The position numbers were made by a program, and so were the translations under genes. Positions 8,785 to 17,590 of a stretch of DNA of 64,000 bases are shown here, piece by piece. The notes below the pieces were generated by a model. It had not been told where the DNA came from, searched no databases, and worked only from the letters and a program-made list of their open reading frames with translations. Each line of letters begins with the position of its first letter. Position 1 is the first letter of the stretch. This DNA is from an uncultured Clostridium sp. Lineage in GTDB: Bacteria > Bacillota > Clostridia > TANB77 > CAG-508. The stretch lies in contig CAMKEH010000004.1 in the NCBI GenBank assembly GCA_946411515.1, positions 1 through 64,000 on the forward strand. The letters are read 5' to 3'.

Positions 8785-10230
8785 ATGAAAAATTATGATG
8801 TAATAGTAGTTGGTGCAGGACCAAGTGGTGTGTTTTTAGCATACGAAATGTTACAATTAGACAAAAGTAAAAAAGTATTATTAATAGAACAAGGAAAAAA
8901 AGTTGAAGATAGAAATTGTCCTATAGAAAAGATAGGTAAATGTATAAAATGTAAACCAATGTGTAATATAACATGTGGATTTTCAGGAGCAGGAGCATTT
9001 TCTGATGGAAAACTATCATTATACAATGAAGAAGATGATGACATTTATATTGGTGGAGTATTACATGAATACGTAGGGGTAGAAGAAACAAAAAGATTGA
9101 TAGATTATACAGATAAAATCTATTTAAAATTTGGAGCAGATACTAAATTAGAAGGTGTTGACTATAAAGATGAAGTAAAAAAAATATATGACAAAGCTAA
9201 AAAAGAAGATATTAATTTAGTAAATATTCCAATAAGACATTTAGGAACAGAAAAAAGTCATGAATTATATGGAAAAATAGAAAAATATATACTTGATAAT
9301 AATGTGGATATTTTATTTGAAACCACAGTAAGTGACTTAATTGTGGAAAATAATGAAATAAAAGGTGTAAAAATAAGACCAGCAAAATATGCTGAAACTG
9401 AAGAATATGATAAAGATGAAGAAATTTATTCAGATAGAGTAGTCTTAGCTGTTGGAAGAAAAGGTGCAAACTGGTTAGTTTCAATGTGTGATAAACATGG
9501 AATAAAAACAACAGCAGGAACTGTTGATATTGGTGTAAGATATGAATTGCCAGATAGTGTTATGAAAGACATAAATAAATATATGTATGAAGGAAAATTC
9601 ATTGCAAGACCATATCCATTTAGAGATAAAGTAAGAACATTTTGTCAAAATCCAAGTGGATTTGTTTCAACAGAAGTATATGATAACAATATAACTTTAG
9701 TAAATGGACATTCATATAAAGAAAGAAAAAGTACAAATACAAATTTAGCACTTTTAGTATCACATAATTTTGAATATCCATTTAATAAACCAATTGAATA
9801 TGGAAGAAATGTAGCTAAAAACTTAAATGCATTAGGAAACGGAAATATAGTTGTTCAAAGATTAGGAGATATCTATAGAGGAAAGAGAACATGGCAAGAA
9901 GATTTAGATAATAATTCAGTAGTGCCAACTCTAAAGTCTGCTGTTCCAGGAGATATAACATTTGCATTAGGATATAGAACAATTACAGATATTTTGAAAT
10001 TTATATCTTCACTAGATAAAGTAGTAGAAGGATTTGCTCATCCAGATAACTTATTATATGGGCCAGAAATAAAATTCTATAGTAATAAAATTGCAATTAA
10101 TGATAAATTTGAAACAAGTATAAAAGGATTATATTCAATTGGAGATGGTGGAGGATTAACAAGAGGACTAATGATGGCATCTGCATCTGGTGTACAAACA
10201 GCAAGAAATCTATTAGATAGCGAGAAATAG
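8785..10230 (+). CDS. FAD-dependent dehydrogenase (COG2509-type)
   Basis: 481 aa flavoprotein. N-terminal Rossmann dinucleotide fold DVIVVGAGPSGVFLAYEM (residues 4-21), then a cysteine-rich stretch with CPIEKIGKCIKCKPMCNIT and GFSGAGAFSDGK, the hallmark of the uncharacterised COG2509 dehydrogenases. A second FAD-contact segment GLYSIGDGGGLTRGLMMASASG is at the C terminus. Substrate unknown; the Cys cluster might bind metal or be redox-active. First gene of an operon with tadA, which starts one base after its stop. Confidence 0.8.
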   Translation: MKNYDVIVVGAGPSGVFLAYEMLQLDKSKKVLLIEQGKKVEDRNCPIEKIGKCIKCKPMCNITCGFSGAGAFSDGKLSLYNEEDDDIYIGGVLHEYVGVEETKRLIDYTDKIYLKFGADTKLEGVDYKDEVKKIYDKAKKEDINLVNIPIRHLGTEKSHELYGKIEKYILDNNVDILFETTVSDLIVENNEIKGVKIRPAKYAETEEYDKDEEIYSDRVVLAVGRKGANWLVSMCDKHGIKTTAGTVDIGVRYELPDSVMKDINKYMYEGKFIARPYPFRDKVRTFCQNPSGFVSTEVYDNNITLVNGHSYKERKSTNTNLALLVSHNFEYPFNKPIEYGRNVAKNLNALGNGNIVVQRLGDIYRGKRTWQEDLDNNSVVPTLKSAVPGDITFALGYRTITDILKFISSLDKVVEGFAHPDNLLYGPEIKFYSNKIAINDKFETSIKGLYSIGDGGGLTRGLMMASASGVQTARNLLDSEK

Positions 10231-10231
10231 T

Positions 10232-10690
10232 ATGGAAGAAAAAGAAAAGTTTATGAGAGAAGCTCTAAAAGAAGCAAAAAAAGCATATGATAAATTAGAA
10301 GTACCTGTTGGAGCAGTTATTGTGAAAAATGGGAAAATAATTGCTAAGGCACATAACTTAAAAGAAACAAAAAATGATACAACTAATCATGCAGAAATAC
10401 TTGCAATTCAAAAAGCAAGTAAAAAGCTACAAAGCTGGAGATTATTAGATTGTGAAATGTATGTAACACTAGAGCCTTGCTCAATGTGTGCAGGAGCATT
10501 AATAAATTCAAGAATAAAAAAAGTATATATAGGAGCAACAGATGAAAAAACAGGAGCAGCAGGATCAGTATTAAATTTATTTGAAGATTATACTTTTAAC
10601 CATAAAGTAGAAGTAGAAAAAGGTATTTTGAAAAAGGATTGTGAAAATATACTAAAAGAATTTTTTAAAGTTTTAAGAAAAACAAAATAA
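10232..10690 (+). CDS. tadA: tRNA-specific adenosine-34 deaminase TadA
   Basis: 152 aa zinc deaminase. Active site HAE (His53, Glu55) and PCSMC (Cys83, Cys86) are intact. It converts A34 to inosine in tRNA-Arg(ACG), allowing CGU, CGC and CGA to be read but not CGG. That matters here because CGG is the codon at the seven frameshift sites. The ATG lies one base after the preceding stop with only a weak ribosome site, implying translational coupling. Confidence 0.93.
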   Translation: MEEKEKFMREALKEAKKAYDKLEVPVGAVIVKNGKIIAKAHNLKETKNDTTNHAEILAIQKASKKLQSWRLLDCEMYVTLEPCSMCAGALINSRIKKVYIGATDEKTGAAGSVLNLFEDYTFNHKVEVEKGILKKDCENILKEFFKVLRKTK

Positions 10691-10708
10691 ATTATAATGG
10701 AGAAAAGA

Positions 10709-11464
10709 ATGAAAGAAAAAATAAAGTATTTAATGAGTAAAAAATCTTTTCATATTAGTATGTTAATTATAATAGTAGCAGTTATACTATTTATATTAGG
10801 GATAGTTGTTTTGAGATATAATGTAGAGGGCGAAACTAATATGCCATTTTCCCTAAATAAAGTAACTATAGTAAGTTCTGTAGAAGGAATCGATAAAGAT
10901 GCTGGAGAAAACAGATGGGCATTTGATATTAGTCAAAATAATGATTTTTATTTTTACATACAAAAAAATAAAAATTATGATAAAGAAGAAGCTATAAAAG
11001 AAATAGTAATTGATAATATAACAGTTCAAAAAGAAAATGAAAAAGGAACAATAAATTTTTATAGACCAAATACTACAGAAAGTGGTGGAAACTATAAAAA
11101 TACTCAAGAAAATCTAATACAATCAATAGAATATAAAGGTTCTTTAGAAACAAATTTGAAAAATTTAGAAATTTCTAATCAAGGCGGAATAGTAATGTTT
11201 CGTTATGCTAATGATAATATTGCAGAATATGTATCAAATGATGAAGAAATAAAGCATAGTGAATTACTACAAAAAGCTGGGATATCAGAAGAAGCTTTAA
11301 AAACAAAAATAAGTATGGATATAACAATAAAAATAGAATCAGGAAAAGAATATAAAGCAAGTACTTCTTTTGATTTACCAATAGAAGGAGTTGTGGAAAA
11401 AGGAACATCTTCTAGAGAAATACTTGACACAAGTGATATAATTTTTAAAAGAATTAAAAATTAA
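10709..11464 (+). CDS. single-pass membrane protein of unknown function
   Basis: 251 aa. Short basic N terminus, one transmembrane helix (about residues 16-36, rich in Ile/Val/Leu), then an extracytoplasmic domain of mixed strands with no family I recognise. Start at 10709 because GGAG sits at normal spacing; ATG 10697 overlaps that site. Follows tadA closely and precedes the SRP RNA. Confidence 0.55.
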   Translation: MKEKIKYLMSKKSFHISMLIIIVAVILFILGIVVLRYNVEGETNMPFSLNKVTIVSSVEGIDKDAGENRWAFDISQNNDFYFYIQKNKNYDKEEAIKEIVIDNITVQKENEKGTINFYRPNTTESGGNYKNTQENLIQSIEYKGSLETNLKNLEISNQGGIVMFRYANDNIAEYVSNDEEIKHSELLQKAGISEEALKTKISMDITIKIESGKEYKASTSFDLPIEGVVEKGTSSREILDTSDIIFKRIKN

Positions 11465-11475
11465 GGGAAATTTAC

Positions 11476-11504
11476 TTGATAAAATATATAATTCATTATA
11501 TAAT
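11476..11504 (+). promoter_or_regulatory. promoter of the SRP RNA
   Basis: TTGATA (11476-11481), 17 bp, TATAAT (11499-11504); predicted start near 11511. Confidence 0.75.
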
Positions 11505-11507
11505 ACA

Positions 11508-11650
11508 AATGGTATGTACTTGATCTTTGTATGGAGAGTATATCAATAAAGACCTATGAATCTTGTCAGGTCCGGAAGGAAGCAGCAATAAGTAGTTTAT
11601 CTTTATGTGAGATACTTTCCATAGAAAGATTCCAAGTATCTGCCATTTTT
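11508..11650 (+). ncRNA. ffs: signal recognition particle RNA (4.5S/scRNA)
   Basis: The invariant SRP helix-8 apical sequence TCAGGTCCGGAAGGAAGCAG (around 11564-11585) is present, and the flanks pair in a long rod (5' GGTATGTACTTGATC with 3' GATTCCAAGTATCTGCC; TATGGAG with CTTTCCATA). The RNA binds Ffh for co-translational targeting. Its place directly upstream of dnaX is standard in Firmicutes. Ends are approximate; a T run follows at 11646. Confidence 0.92.
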
Positions 11651-11673
11651 TAAATATAAGGGATGTGAAATTT

Positions 11674-13302
11674 ATGGGGTACACAGCACTTTATAGAAAG
11701 TTTAGGCCTATTACATTTTCAGAAATAGTAGGTCAAGAACATATAACAAAAACTTTAAAAAATCAAATAATAGCTGGAAGAGTTGGACATGCATATTTAT
11801 TTAATGGTGGAAGAGGAACAGGAAAAACTTCTGCTGCAAAGATTTTAGCAAGAGCAATTAACTGTTTAAATCCAAAGAACGGAGAACCATGTAATGAATG
11901 CGAAATATGCAAAGGTGCAATAAATGGATCTCTTACAGATATAGTAGAAATGGATGCAGCTTCTAACAATAGTGTAGAAGATATTAGAAGTATAAGAGAA
12001 GAAGTAAACTTTTTACCAACTAAGGCAAAATATAGAGTATATATTATAGATGAGGTTCATATGTTATCAACAGGAGCTTTTAATGCACTTTTAAAGACAT
12101 TAGAAGAACCACCAGAACATGTAAAATTTATACTAGCTACAACAGAACCACAAAAATTGCCTGCAACTATTCTTTCTAGATGTCAAAGATTTGATTTTAA
12201 AAGAATATCAAATGAAAATATTATAAAAAGACTAGAAATTGTTTGTAAAGAAAGTAAAATAGATGCAACAAAAGAAGCTCTAAATACAATTGCAGTGCTT
12301 TCAGAAGGAGCAATGAGAGATGCCTTATCTATTTTAGAAAGATGTGTGCAAGATGGTGAAAATAAAATAGATGAAGATAAGATAAAAGATTTAGTTGGAA
12401 TTCCTAAAATAACTTATATAAATAAAATAGTAGAAAACATTATTAAATATGATATAAATGGAGCATTAGAAAATACTGAAACTATATTAAAAGAAGGAAA
12501 AGATATAAACAACTTATTATGGGAAATGATTAAATATGTTAAAGACATTTTAGTATTTAAAGCTTCAAATAAATTAGAATTATATAATAGTGAAGAATTA
12601 GAAAAAATTAAGGAAATTGCAGAAGCAGTTTCAAAAGAAAGATTACTTAATTTAGTATATAATTTATCAGAATTAGAAAATGATATAAAATGGTCAACAC
12701 AAAAAACAATAGTATTTGAGGCAGGAATTATAAGATTATGCAATGAAGAAGCGGATAAAACCATTAATGTAGAAGAAAGAATAGATAAAATTGAAAACTA
12801 TTTAAGATCAAATAGGAATGTTGGAAATAATAGCTCTGTATCACAAACACCAAGAATTACAATGCAGCCTAATATGCAAACAAAATCAAATGTAGCACAA
12901 AATAGTACAAATACTACAAAACCAAGAAGTAATAGTTCTACATCCAATATTACTAAAAAGTTTTCAAGCAAATCTGAAGAATATTGGCCACAGATAGTAA
13001 CAGATTTAAAACAAAGCGGAAAAATAGTTTTATATACAAATCTAATGGATACAAAAGCAACTGAAATTAATGATATGACAGTAGGAATTGAATTTCCAAA
13101 TGGTATGACTTCTTTTGGAAAAACTGTACTTGAAAAACCAGAAAACATTAGGGAAATATCTAATTTAGTTTCAATTGCATGCGGAAAAGAAATGCAAATA
13201 AAATATATTAATGGAAATAATCAAGTACATAAATTAACTAATGAAGAAGATTTAAAAAATTTAGCTAATCAATCAGATATACCATTTAATATTATTGAAT
13301 AA
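11674..13302 (+). CDS. dnaX: DNA polymerase III gamma/tau subunit
   Basis: 542 aa clamp-loader ATPase. Starts MGYTALYRKFRP as usual for DnaX; a GTG at 11665 lacks a ribosome site. Walker A GGRGTGKTS at residues 45-53, four zinc cysteines Cys64, Cys73, Cys76, Cys79, DEVH Walker B near 127, and an SRC sensor. The C-terminal third has a Ser/Thr/Asn-rich linker and a tau-like end. No A-AAA-AAG slippery heptamer seen. Followed by ybaB and recR. Confidence 0.95.
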   Translation: MGYTALYRKFRPITFSEIVGQEHITKTLKNQIIAGRVGHAYLFNGGRGTGKTSAAKILARAINCLNPKNGEPCNECEICKGAINGSLTDIVEMDAASNNSVEDIRSIREEVNFLPTKAKYRVYIIDEVHMLSTGAFNALLKTLEEPPEHVKFILATTEPQKLPATILSRCQRFDFKRISNENIIKRLEIVCKESKIDATKEALNTIAVLSEGAMRDALSILERCVQDGENKIDEDKIKDLVGIPKITYINKIVENIIKYDINGALENTETILKEGKDINNLLWEMIKYVKDILVFKASNKLELYNSEELEKIKEIAEAVSKERLLNLVYNLSELENDIKWSTQKTIVFEAGIIRLCNEEADKTINVEERIDKIENYLRSNRNVGNNSSVSQTPRITMQPNMQTKSNVAQNSTNTTKPRSNSSTSNITKKFSSKSEEYWPQIVTDLKQSGKIVLYTNLMDTKATEINDMTVGIEFPNGMTSFGKTVLEKPENIREISNLVSIACGKEMQIKYINGNNQVHKLTNEEDLKNLANQSDIPFNIIE

Positions 13303-13349
13303 TATAATAAGTAAATAAGTAAAAAGAAAAATTTTAAGGAGGAAATAAT

Positions 13350-13694
13350 ATGTCTAAAAGAGGAGGATTCCCAGGAGGTATGGGAGGATTCGGAGGAATG
13401 AATCTTAATAATTTAATGAAGGAAGCTAAAAAAATGCAAGCAGATATGGAAAAATCTCAAGCAGAATTAGCTACTAAAGAATTTTCAGCATCAGCTGGTG
13501 GAGGAGCAATTAGTATAAAAGTGTCTGGAGAAAAACAATTAAAAGAAATAAAAATAAAACCAGAAGTTGTAGATCCAGATGATGTAGAAATGTTAGAAGA
13601 TCTAATTTTAACATGTGTAAATGAAGCATTAAGACAAGTTGATTCAGCTCAAGCTGCTTCACTTGGAAAATATAATATACCAGGATTAATGTAA
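13350..13694 (+). CDS. YbaB/EbfC nucleoid-associated protein
   Basis: 114 aa. A Gly-rich start (GGFPGGMGGFGG) then the YbaB core: NLMKEAKKMQADMEKSQAEL helix, and VDPDDVEMLEDLI. Dimeric DNA-binding protein; standard neighbour of dnaX and recR. AAGGAGG ribosome site. Confidence 0.92.
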   Translation: MSKRGGFPGGMGGFGGMNLNNLMKEAKKMQADMEKSQAELATKEFSASAGGGAISIKVSGEKQLKEIKIKPEVVDPDDVEMLEDLILTCVNEALRQVDSAQAASLGKYNIPGLM

Positions 13695-13715
13695 ATAAAC
13701 TGGAGGAAGTAAAAA

Positions 13716-14315
13716 ATGTCATTATATTCACCATCAATAGAAAAATTAATAGAGAGTTTTGAAAGATTACCAAGCATTGGACACAAAACTGCAGCAAGAT
13801 TAGCATTTTATATGCTTAATTCTTCAGAAGAAGAAACAAATGAATTTATTTCTTCTATTGTTAATGCTAAAAAGAATCTAAAATATTGTAGCAAATGTTA
13901 TAATATTTCAGATACAGATCCATGTAGTATTTGTTCTAATCCAAAAAGAAATGAAGAAATTATATGTGTTGTGGAAGATGTAAGAGATGTTGTCGCTATG
14001 GAAAAAACACATGAATTTAAAGGTGTATATCATGTTTTACATGGTTCTATTTCTCCAATGAATGGTGTTGGACCAGATGATATAAAAATAAAAGAACTTT
14101 TATCTAGACTAATGGATAGAAAAGTAAAAGAAGTAATACTTGCTACAAATCCTAGGGTAGAGGGGGAAGCAACAGCAATGTATTTATCAAAACTAATTAA
14201 ACCATTAGGAGTTAAAGTTACAAGAATTGCTCATGGTATCCCAGTAGGAGGAGACTTAGAGTATACTGATGAAATAACTCTAACAAAAGCTCTAGAAGGA
14301 AGAAGAGAAGTATAA
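13716..14315 (+). CDS. recR: recombination mediator RecR
   Basis: 199 aa. N-terminal helix-hairpin-helix ([14 protein letters not shown]), zinc finger Cys58, Cys61, Cys70, Cys73, and a Toprim domain beginning [11 protein letters not shown]. Acts with RecF/RecO to load RecA at gaps. Third gene of dnaX-ybaB-recR. Confidence 0.95.
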   Translation: MSLYSPSIEKLIESFERLPSIGHKTAARLAFYMLNSSEEETNEFISSIVNAKKNLKYCSKCYNISDTDPCSICSNPKRNEEIICVVEDVRDVVAMEKTHEFKGVYHVLHGSISPMNGVGPDDIKIKELLSRLMDRKVKEVILATNPRVEGEATAMYLSKLIKPLGVKVTRIAHGIPVGGDLEYTDEITLTKALEGRREV

Positions 14316-14317
14316 GT

Positions 14318-14346
14318 TTGAAAATCCTAAAGAATTATGGTATAAT
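14318..14346 (+). promoter_or_regulatory. sigma-A type promoter for the AbrB-like gene
   Basis: TTGAAA (14318-14323), 17 bp, TATAAT (14341-14346), directly after recR. Confidence 0.65.
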
Positions 14347-14378
14347 ATAATACATAAATCTGGAAAGGATGATATAGA

Positions 14379-14675
14379 ATGAAGACATCAATTGTGAAGA
14401 ATGTAAATTCACAAGGACGGTTGTGCTTAACAAAAGATTTTTGCGAATATGCAAGAATAGAGCAAAATGATCGAGTAGTGATAGCTAAGGGGAATAATGA
14501 TAACGAGTTATATATTATTAGTCTTGATAAAGTTTCTGATTTTCAGGAAGTTATAGCTTTTTCTAAGATTGATGATAAATACAGAATCATAATTCCTGTA
14601 GAAATTCGAGAGAATGACAAAAAATTTGAATTGTCAGCAACCAAGAAATTTATCATAGTACGGCAGATTATTTAA
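14379..14675 (+). CDS. AbrB/SpoVT-like protein with two swapped-hairpin domains
   Basis: 98 aa. Two SpoVT-AbrB-type units: residues 7-37 (NSQGRLCLTKDF) and 66-90 (KYRIIIPVEIRE), each matching the GR-x-x-x-P-x-x pattern of DNA-binding transition-state or antitoxin-like proteins. Arg in QGR is a canonical family position and is encoded by CGG; a second CGG lies near the end (Val-Arg-Gln). Both must be read as Arg in frame. CGA is also used. This codon use differs from the neighbours and suggests acquisition. It has its own promoter and terminator. Confidence 0.65.
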   Translation: MKTSIVKNVNSQGRLCLTKDFCEYARIEQNDRVVIAKGNNDNELYIISLDKVSDFQEVIAFSKIDDKYRIIIPVEIRENDKKFELSATKKFIIVRQII

Positions 14676-14676
14676 T

Positions 14677-14722
14677 ACAAGCGACCACTGAAAAATAATT
14701 TTAGGTGGTCGCTTGTTACTTT
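14677..14722 (+). terminator. strong terminator after AbrB-like gene
   Basis: 12-bp perfect stem ACAAGCGACCAC (14677-14688) / GTGGTCGCTTGT (14705-14716), followed by a T-rich tail. Confidence 0.85.
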
Positions 14723-14817
14723 TATATAATGAAAATTTAGATTATTAAAATTATTTTAAATAGTATTTTATAAAAATTGGAAGAGAAAAATAAATTAAAG
14801 TAGCATAAATGTTTATG

Positions 14818-15939
14818 CTACTTTAAAATTGTATCACATATAGTTTTAGTAGAATTAGGTTTTGCAAGAATATTTGTGCTTTCTTTCATTTGGGCTAATT
14901 TATCTGGATTAGATAATAAGTCACTAATTGATTTTTCTGTATCAGTAGATTTTTTTAGCCAAATTGCAATACCTTTATTCTCTAAGAATTCTGCGTTTTC
15001 TTCTTCTTGACCTGGAATTGGATTAATAATAACCATAGGCAGGTTGGAAGCAAGACTTTCTGATGTAGTAAGTCCACCTGGCTTTGTTACAACTAAATCT
15101 GATATACTCATAAGCTCAGGTACTTGGTTAGTAAAACCTAAAATACGTACAAAATCTTTAGCATTATTTTTCTCTACAATTTCTTCGAAACCTTCTTTCA
15201 TCTTGGGGTTTCTTCCTGAAATTGCAATTATTTGAATAGGCTCTTTAGAAGCAATAAAATCTTCAAAAATTGAGAGAGTTTTTGTTTTACCTAATCCAAA
15301 TTCTCCACCGCCAAAAAATAAAACTGTTTTTTTATTTTTATCTAAATTATATTCTTTCAAAATTTCTTCTTTGTTATAAGGTTTTAGGAATCTATTTGAG
15401 ATAGGAATCCCACTAACAAATATTTTATTTTCAGGTATTTCTTTGCTAATTAAGTAATTTTTCATCTTATCATGCGCAACAAAGAAATAATCAGTAAAAT
15501 CATGACCTACAAGCCATTGATCATGTGGAGCAAAGTCTGTCATTATTGTTGCAATTTTTGATGTTATTTTTTCTTTTCTTTTTAAATAGCTACACATTTG
15601 ACTACTAAAAGGATGAGTCGAAACTATTATATCAGGTTTCTTTTCTCTTAATAATTTAAGAAGTTTAATTGCCATAATTTTATTAGATCTTGATGAAAGA
15701 TGTGCCAAAGGTCCTTTTTGAGAAGTAGAATATATTGTTCCCCAAGCCCAAGGAGCCTTTTTTGCCATTTGACGATATGCTCCTGTAGTTATTTTTTCTA
15801 CAGTTTTATTAACATATTTCATACAATCTATCAATTCCGTATCAACATTTTTATAATTATTTTTAATGCATTCATCTATTGATCTTGCAGCATTTAAATG
15901 TCCTCCACCATAAGATGCATAAAAAATTAAAACTTTCAT
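14818..15939 (-). CDS. MGDG-synthase/UgtP-like diacylglycerol glycosyltransferase
   Basis: 373 aa GT28-type glycosyltransferase. N-terminal IFYASYGGGHLNAARSI is the MGDG-synthase N-domain signature; the C-terminal half has FGGGEFGLGK and the nucleotide-sugar site VTKPGGLTTSESLA. Would add hexose from a UDP-sugar to diacylglycerol, giving membrane glycolipids and lipoteichoic-acid anchors. ATG at 15939 has AGGTGAT; an in-frame GTG at 15948 overlaps it. The UDP-sugar could come from the enzymes at 152-3239. Confidence 0.85.
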   Translation of the reverse strand: MKVLIFYASYGGGHLNAARSIDECIKNNYKNVDTELIDCMKYVNKTVEKITTGAYRQMAKKAPWAWGTIYSTSQKGPLAHLSSRSNKIMAIKLLKLLREKKPDIIVSTHPFSSQMCSYLKRKEKITSKIATIMTDFAPHDQWLVGHDFTDYFFVAHDKMKNYLISKEIPENKIFVSGIPISNRFLKPYNKEEILKEYNLDKNKKTVLFFGGGEFGLGKTKTLSIFEDFIASKEPIQIIAISGRNPKMKEGFEEIVEKNNAKDFVRILGFTNQVPELMSISDLVVTKPGGLTTSESLASNLPMVIINPIPGQEEENAEFLENKGIAIWLKKSTDTEKSISDLLSNPDKLAQMKESTNILAKPNSTKTICDTILK

Positions 15940-15960
15940 AAATATCACCTTTTTTATTTT

Positions 15961-16041
15961 TTTGAAACATAGGGGACAGCCATTTAGTGTTTCATTTTAT
16001 TAAATTTTGAAACATAAAATCACTGTCCCTTTTGTTTCATT
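15961..16041. repeat. REP-like imperfect palindrome
   Basis: GAAACATAGGGGACAG (15964-15979) is inversely repeated at 16023-16038 (CTGTCCCTTTTGTTTC), with an inner pair TGTTTC/GAAACA. The GGGACAG...CTGTCCC plus GTTTC ends recall REP sequences mobilised by Y1 (RayT) transposases in Firmicutes. No transposase gene is nearby. Confidence 0.55.
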
Positions 16042-16150
16042 TAAATTTTACCATATGTAATAAAAAAAATCAAAATAAAGAATATTTTTTGTAAAAAATA
16101 TTCAAAATAAAAGAAAATATATAAATAAAAACTTTGGAGGAAATATTTAT

Positions 16151-17527
16151 ATGAAAAATATATTGGTTGATTGGAAAAATAGATTAAAAAAAGGGCATAT
16201 GTTTAGCATAATATGTGCTTTATTAATTATAGTTGCAATCTTAGGTTTTATACTTTATAAAAAACAAAGAGAATATAGACAAGCTTCAGAAAATAGTTAT
16301 AATTTAGCTTTTTATGAATTAGTAGGTTATGTACAAAATGTGGAAGCATATTTATCAAAAGCATTAATAACATCTACTCCTGAAAAAGCAGCAGATACAT
16401 TAACTAATCTTTGGAGAGAAGCAAATTTAGCACAAAGTTATTTAAGTAGATTACCAATAGAAAGCCAAGAACTAGAACATACTGCAAAATTTTTAAATCA
16501 AGTAAGTGATTATAGTTATTCGCTATCTAGAAAAAATATTTATAATGAAGAATTAAACCAAGATGATTTTAAAAATTTGAAAGACTTACATGTATATAGT
16601 ATAGAATTAGAAAATACATTAAATCAATTGTCTACGGATTTAAATGCTGGAAGATTAAGTTGGGGAGAACTTACTAAAAAGGGAACCGTAGCATTTGCAC
16701 AGCAAGTGGATAATATATCAAAAGAAAGTTTTAGTAATTTAGAAGAAAATTTTCATGAATACACAGGTTTAATTTATGATGGTGCTTTTTCAGAACATTT
16801 AACAGGTGTAGAAAAGAAAGGACTAACAGGTGAAGATATAAATGAAAATACTGCAAAAGAAAGAATAGAAGAATTTATTGGAAAGGAAAATATAAAGGAA
16901 ACTATAAATTTAGGATTTTCAGAAAATGCAACTATACCAGTATATGATTTTTCAGTAAATACTAATGATGAAAAAAATGTAAATATTTCTATTTCAAAAA
17001 AAGGTGGACATGTAGTTTCTATGAATGTAAATAGAGATGTAAATGCAGAAGCAATAACAGAAGAAGAAGCAAACGGTAAAGGAAAAGACTTTTTAAATTC
17101 AAAAGGATTTACTAATATGAAAGAAACGTATTTTTTAAAACAAGAAGGAATTGTTACTGTTAATTATGCTTATATGCAAGATAATGTTGTTATATATCCA
17201 GATTTAATAAAAGTAAAAATAGCGTTAGATAATGGAGATATAATGGGAATAGAAACAACAGGATATTTAAATAATCATGAGAAAAGAAATATTTCTAATA
17301 TAAAAATTGATAAAGAAACAGCAAAGAAAAAATTAAATTCTGATTTAAATATTCAAAGTGAAGGATTAGCTATTATTCCAACTAACTGGAAGACGGAAAT
17401 ACTTTGTTATGAATTTAAAGGTAAAATTGATAATAGAGAATTTCTAGTATATATAAATAGTGAGAATGGAAGAGAAGAAGATATTTTAGTAATTACAAAT
17501 ACGCCTAATGGAACTCTTACTATGTAA
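16151..17527 (+). CDS. ypeB: germination protein YpeB
   Basis: 458 aa. One N-terminal transmembrane helix (about residues 18-35), a YpeB N-terminal helical domain (YNLAFYELVGYVQNVEAYLSKAL), then two to three PepSY-like repeats (for instance ITEEEANGKGKDFLNSKGF). YpeB sits in the spore inner membrane/cortex and is needed for the cortex-lytic enzyme SleB. No sleB is adjacent, although the two are usually paired. AGGAGG-type site upstream. Confidence 0.88.
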   Translation: MKNILVDWKNRLKKGHMFSIICALLIIVAILGFILYKKQREYRQASENSYNLAFYELVGYVQNVEAYLSKALITSTPEKAADTLTNLWREANLAQSYLSRLPIESQELEHTAKFLNQVSDYSYSLSRKNIYNEELNQDDFKNLKDLHVYSIELENTLNQLSTDLNAGRLSWGELTKKGTVAFAQQVDNISKESFSNLEENFHEYTGLIYDGAFSEHLTGVEKKGLTGEDINENTAKERIEEFIGKENIKETINLGFSENATIPVYDFSVNTNDEKNVNISISKKGGHVVSMNVNRDVNAEAITEEEANGKGKDFLNSKGFTNMKETYFLKQEGIVTVNYAYMQDNVVIYPDLIKVKIALDNGDIMGIETTGYLNNHEKRNISNIKIDKETAKKKLNSDLNIQSEGLAIIPTNWKTEILCYEFKGKIDNREFLVYINSENGREEDILVITNTPNGTLTM

Positions 17528-17535
17528 AAATTAAA

Positions 17536-17570
17536 TAAAGAGGATAAATATTAAAATTTATCCTCTAAAA
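17536..17570. terminator. bidirectional terminator between convergent genes
   Basis: 11-bp stem AGAGGATAAAT (17539-17549) / ATTTATCCTCT (17556-17566) between the stops of ypeB and the VanW gene; T-rich on both exits. Confidence 0.7.
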
Positions 17571-17590
17571 TATGCTATTTTGTTTTTAAA

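Noticed and set aside
11674..13302. Programmed frameshift inside dnaX
   Set aside because: The nearest candidate near 12953 has only five As before G and no following stem; the frame is open to the end.
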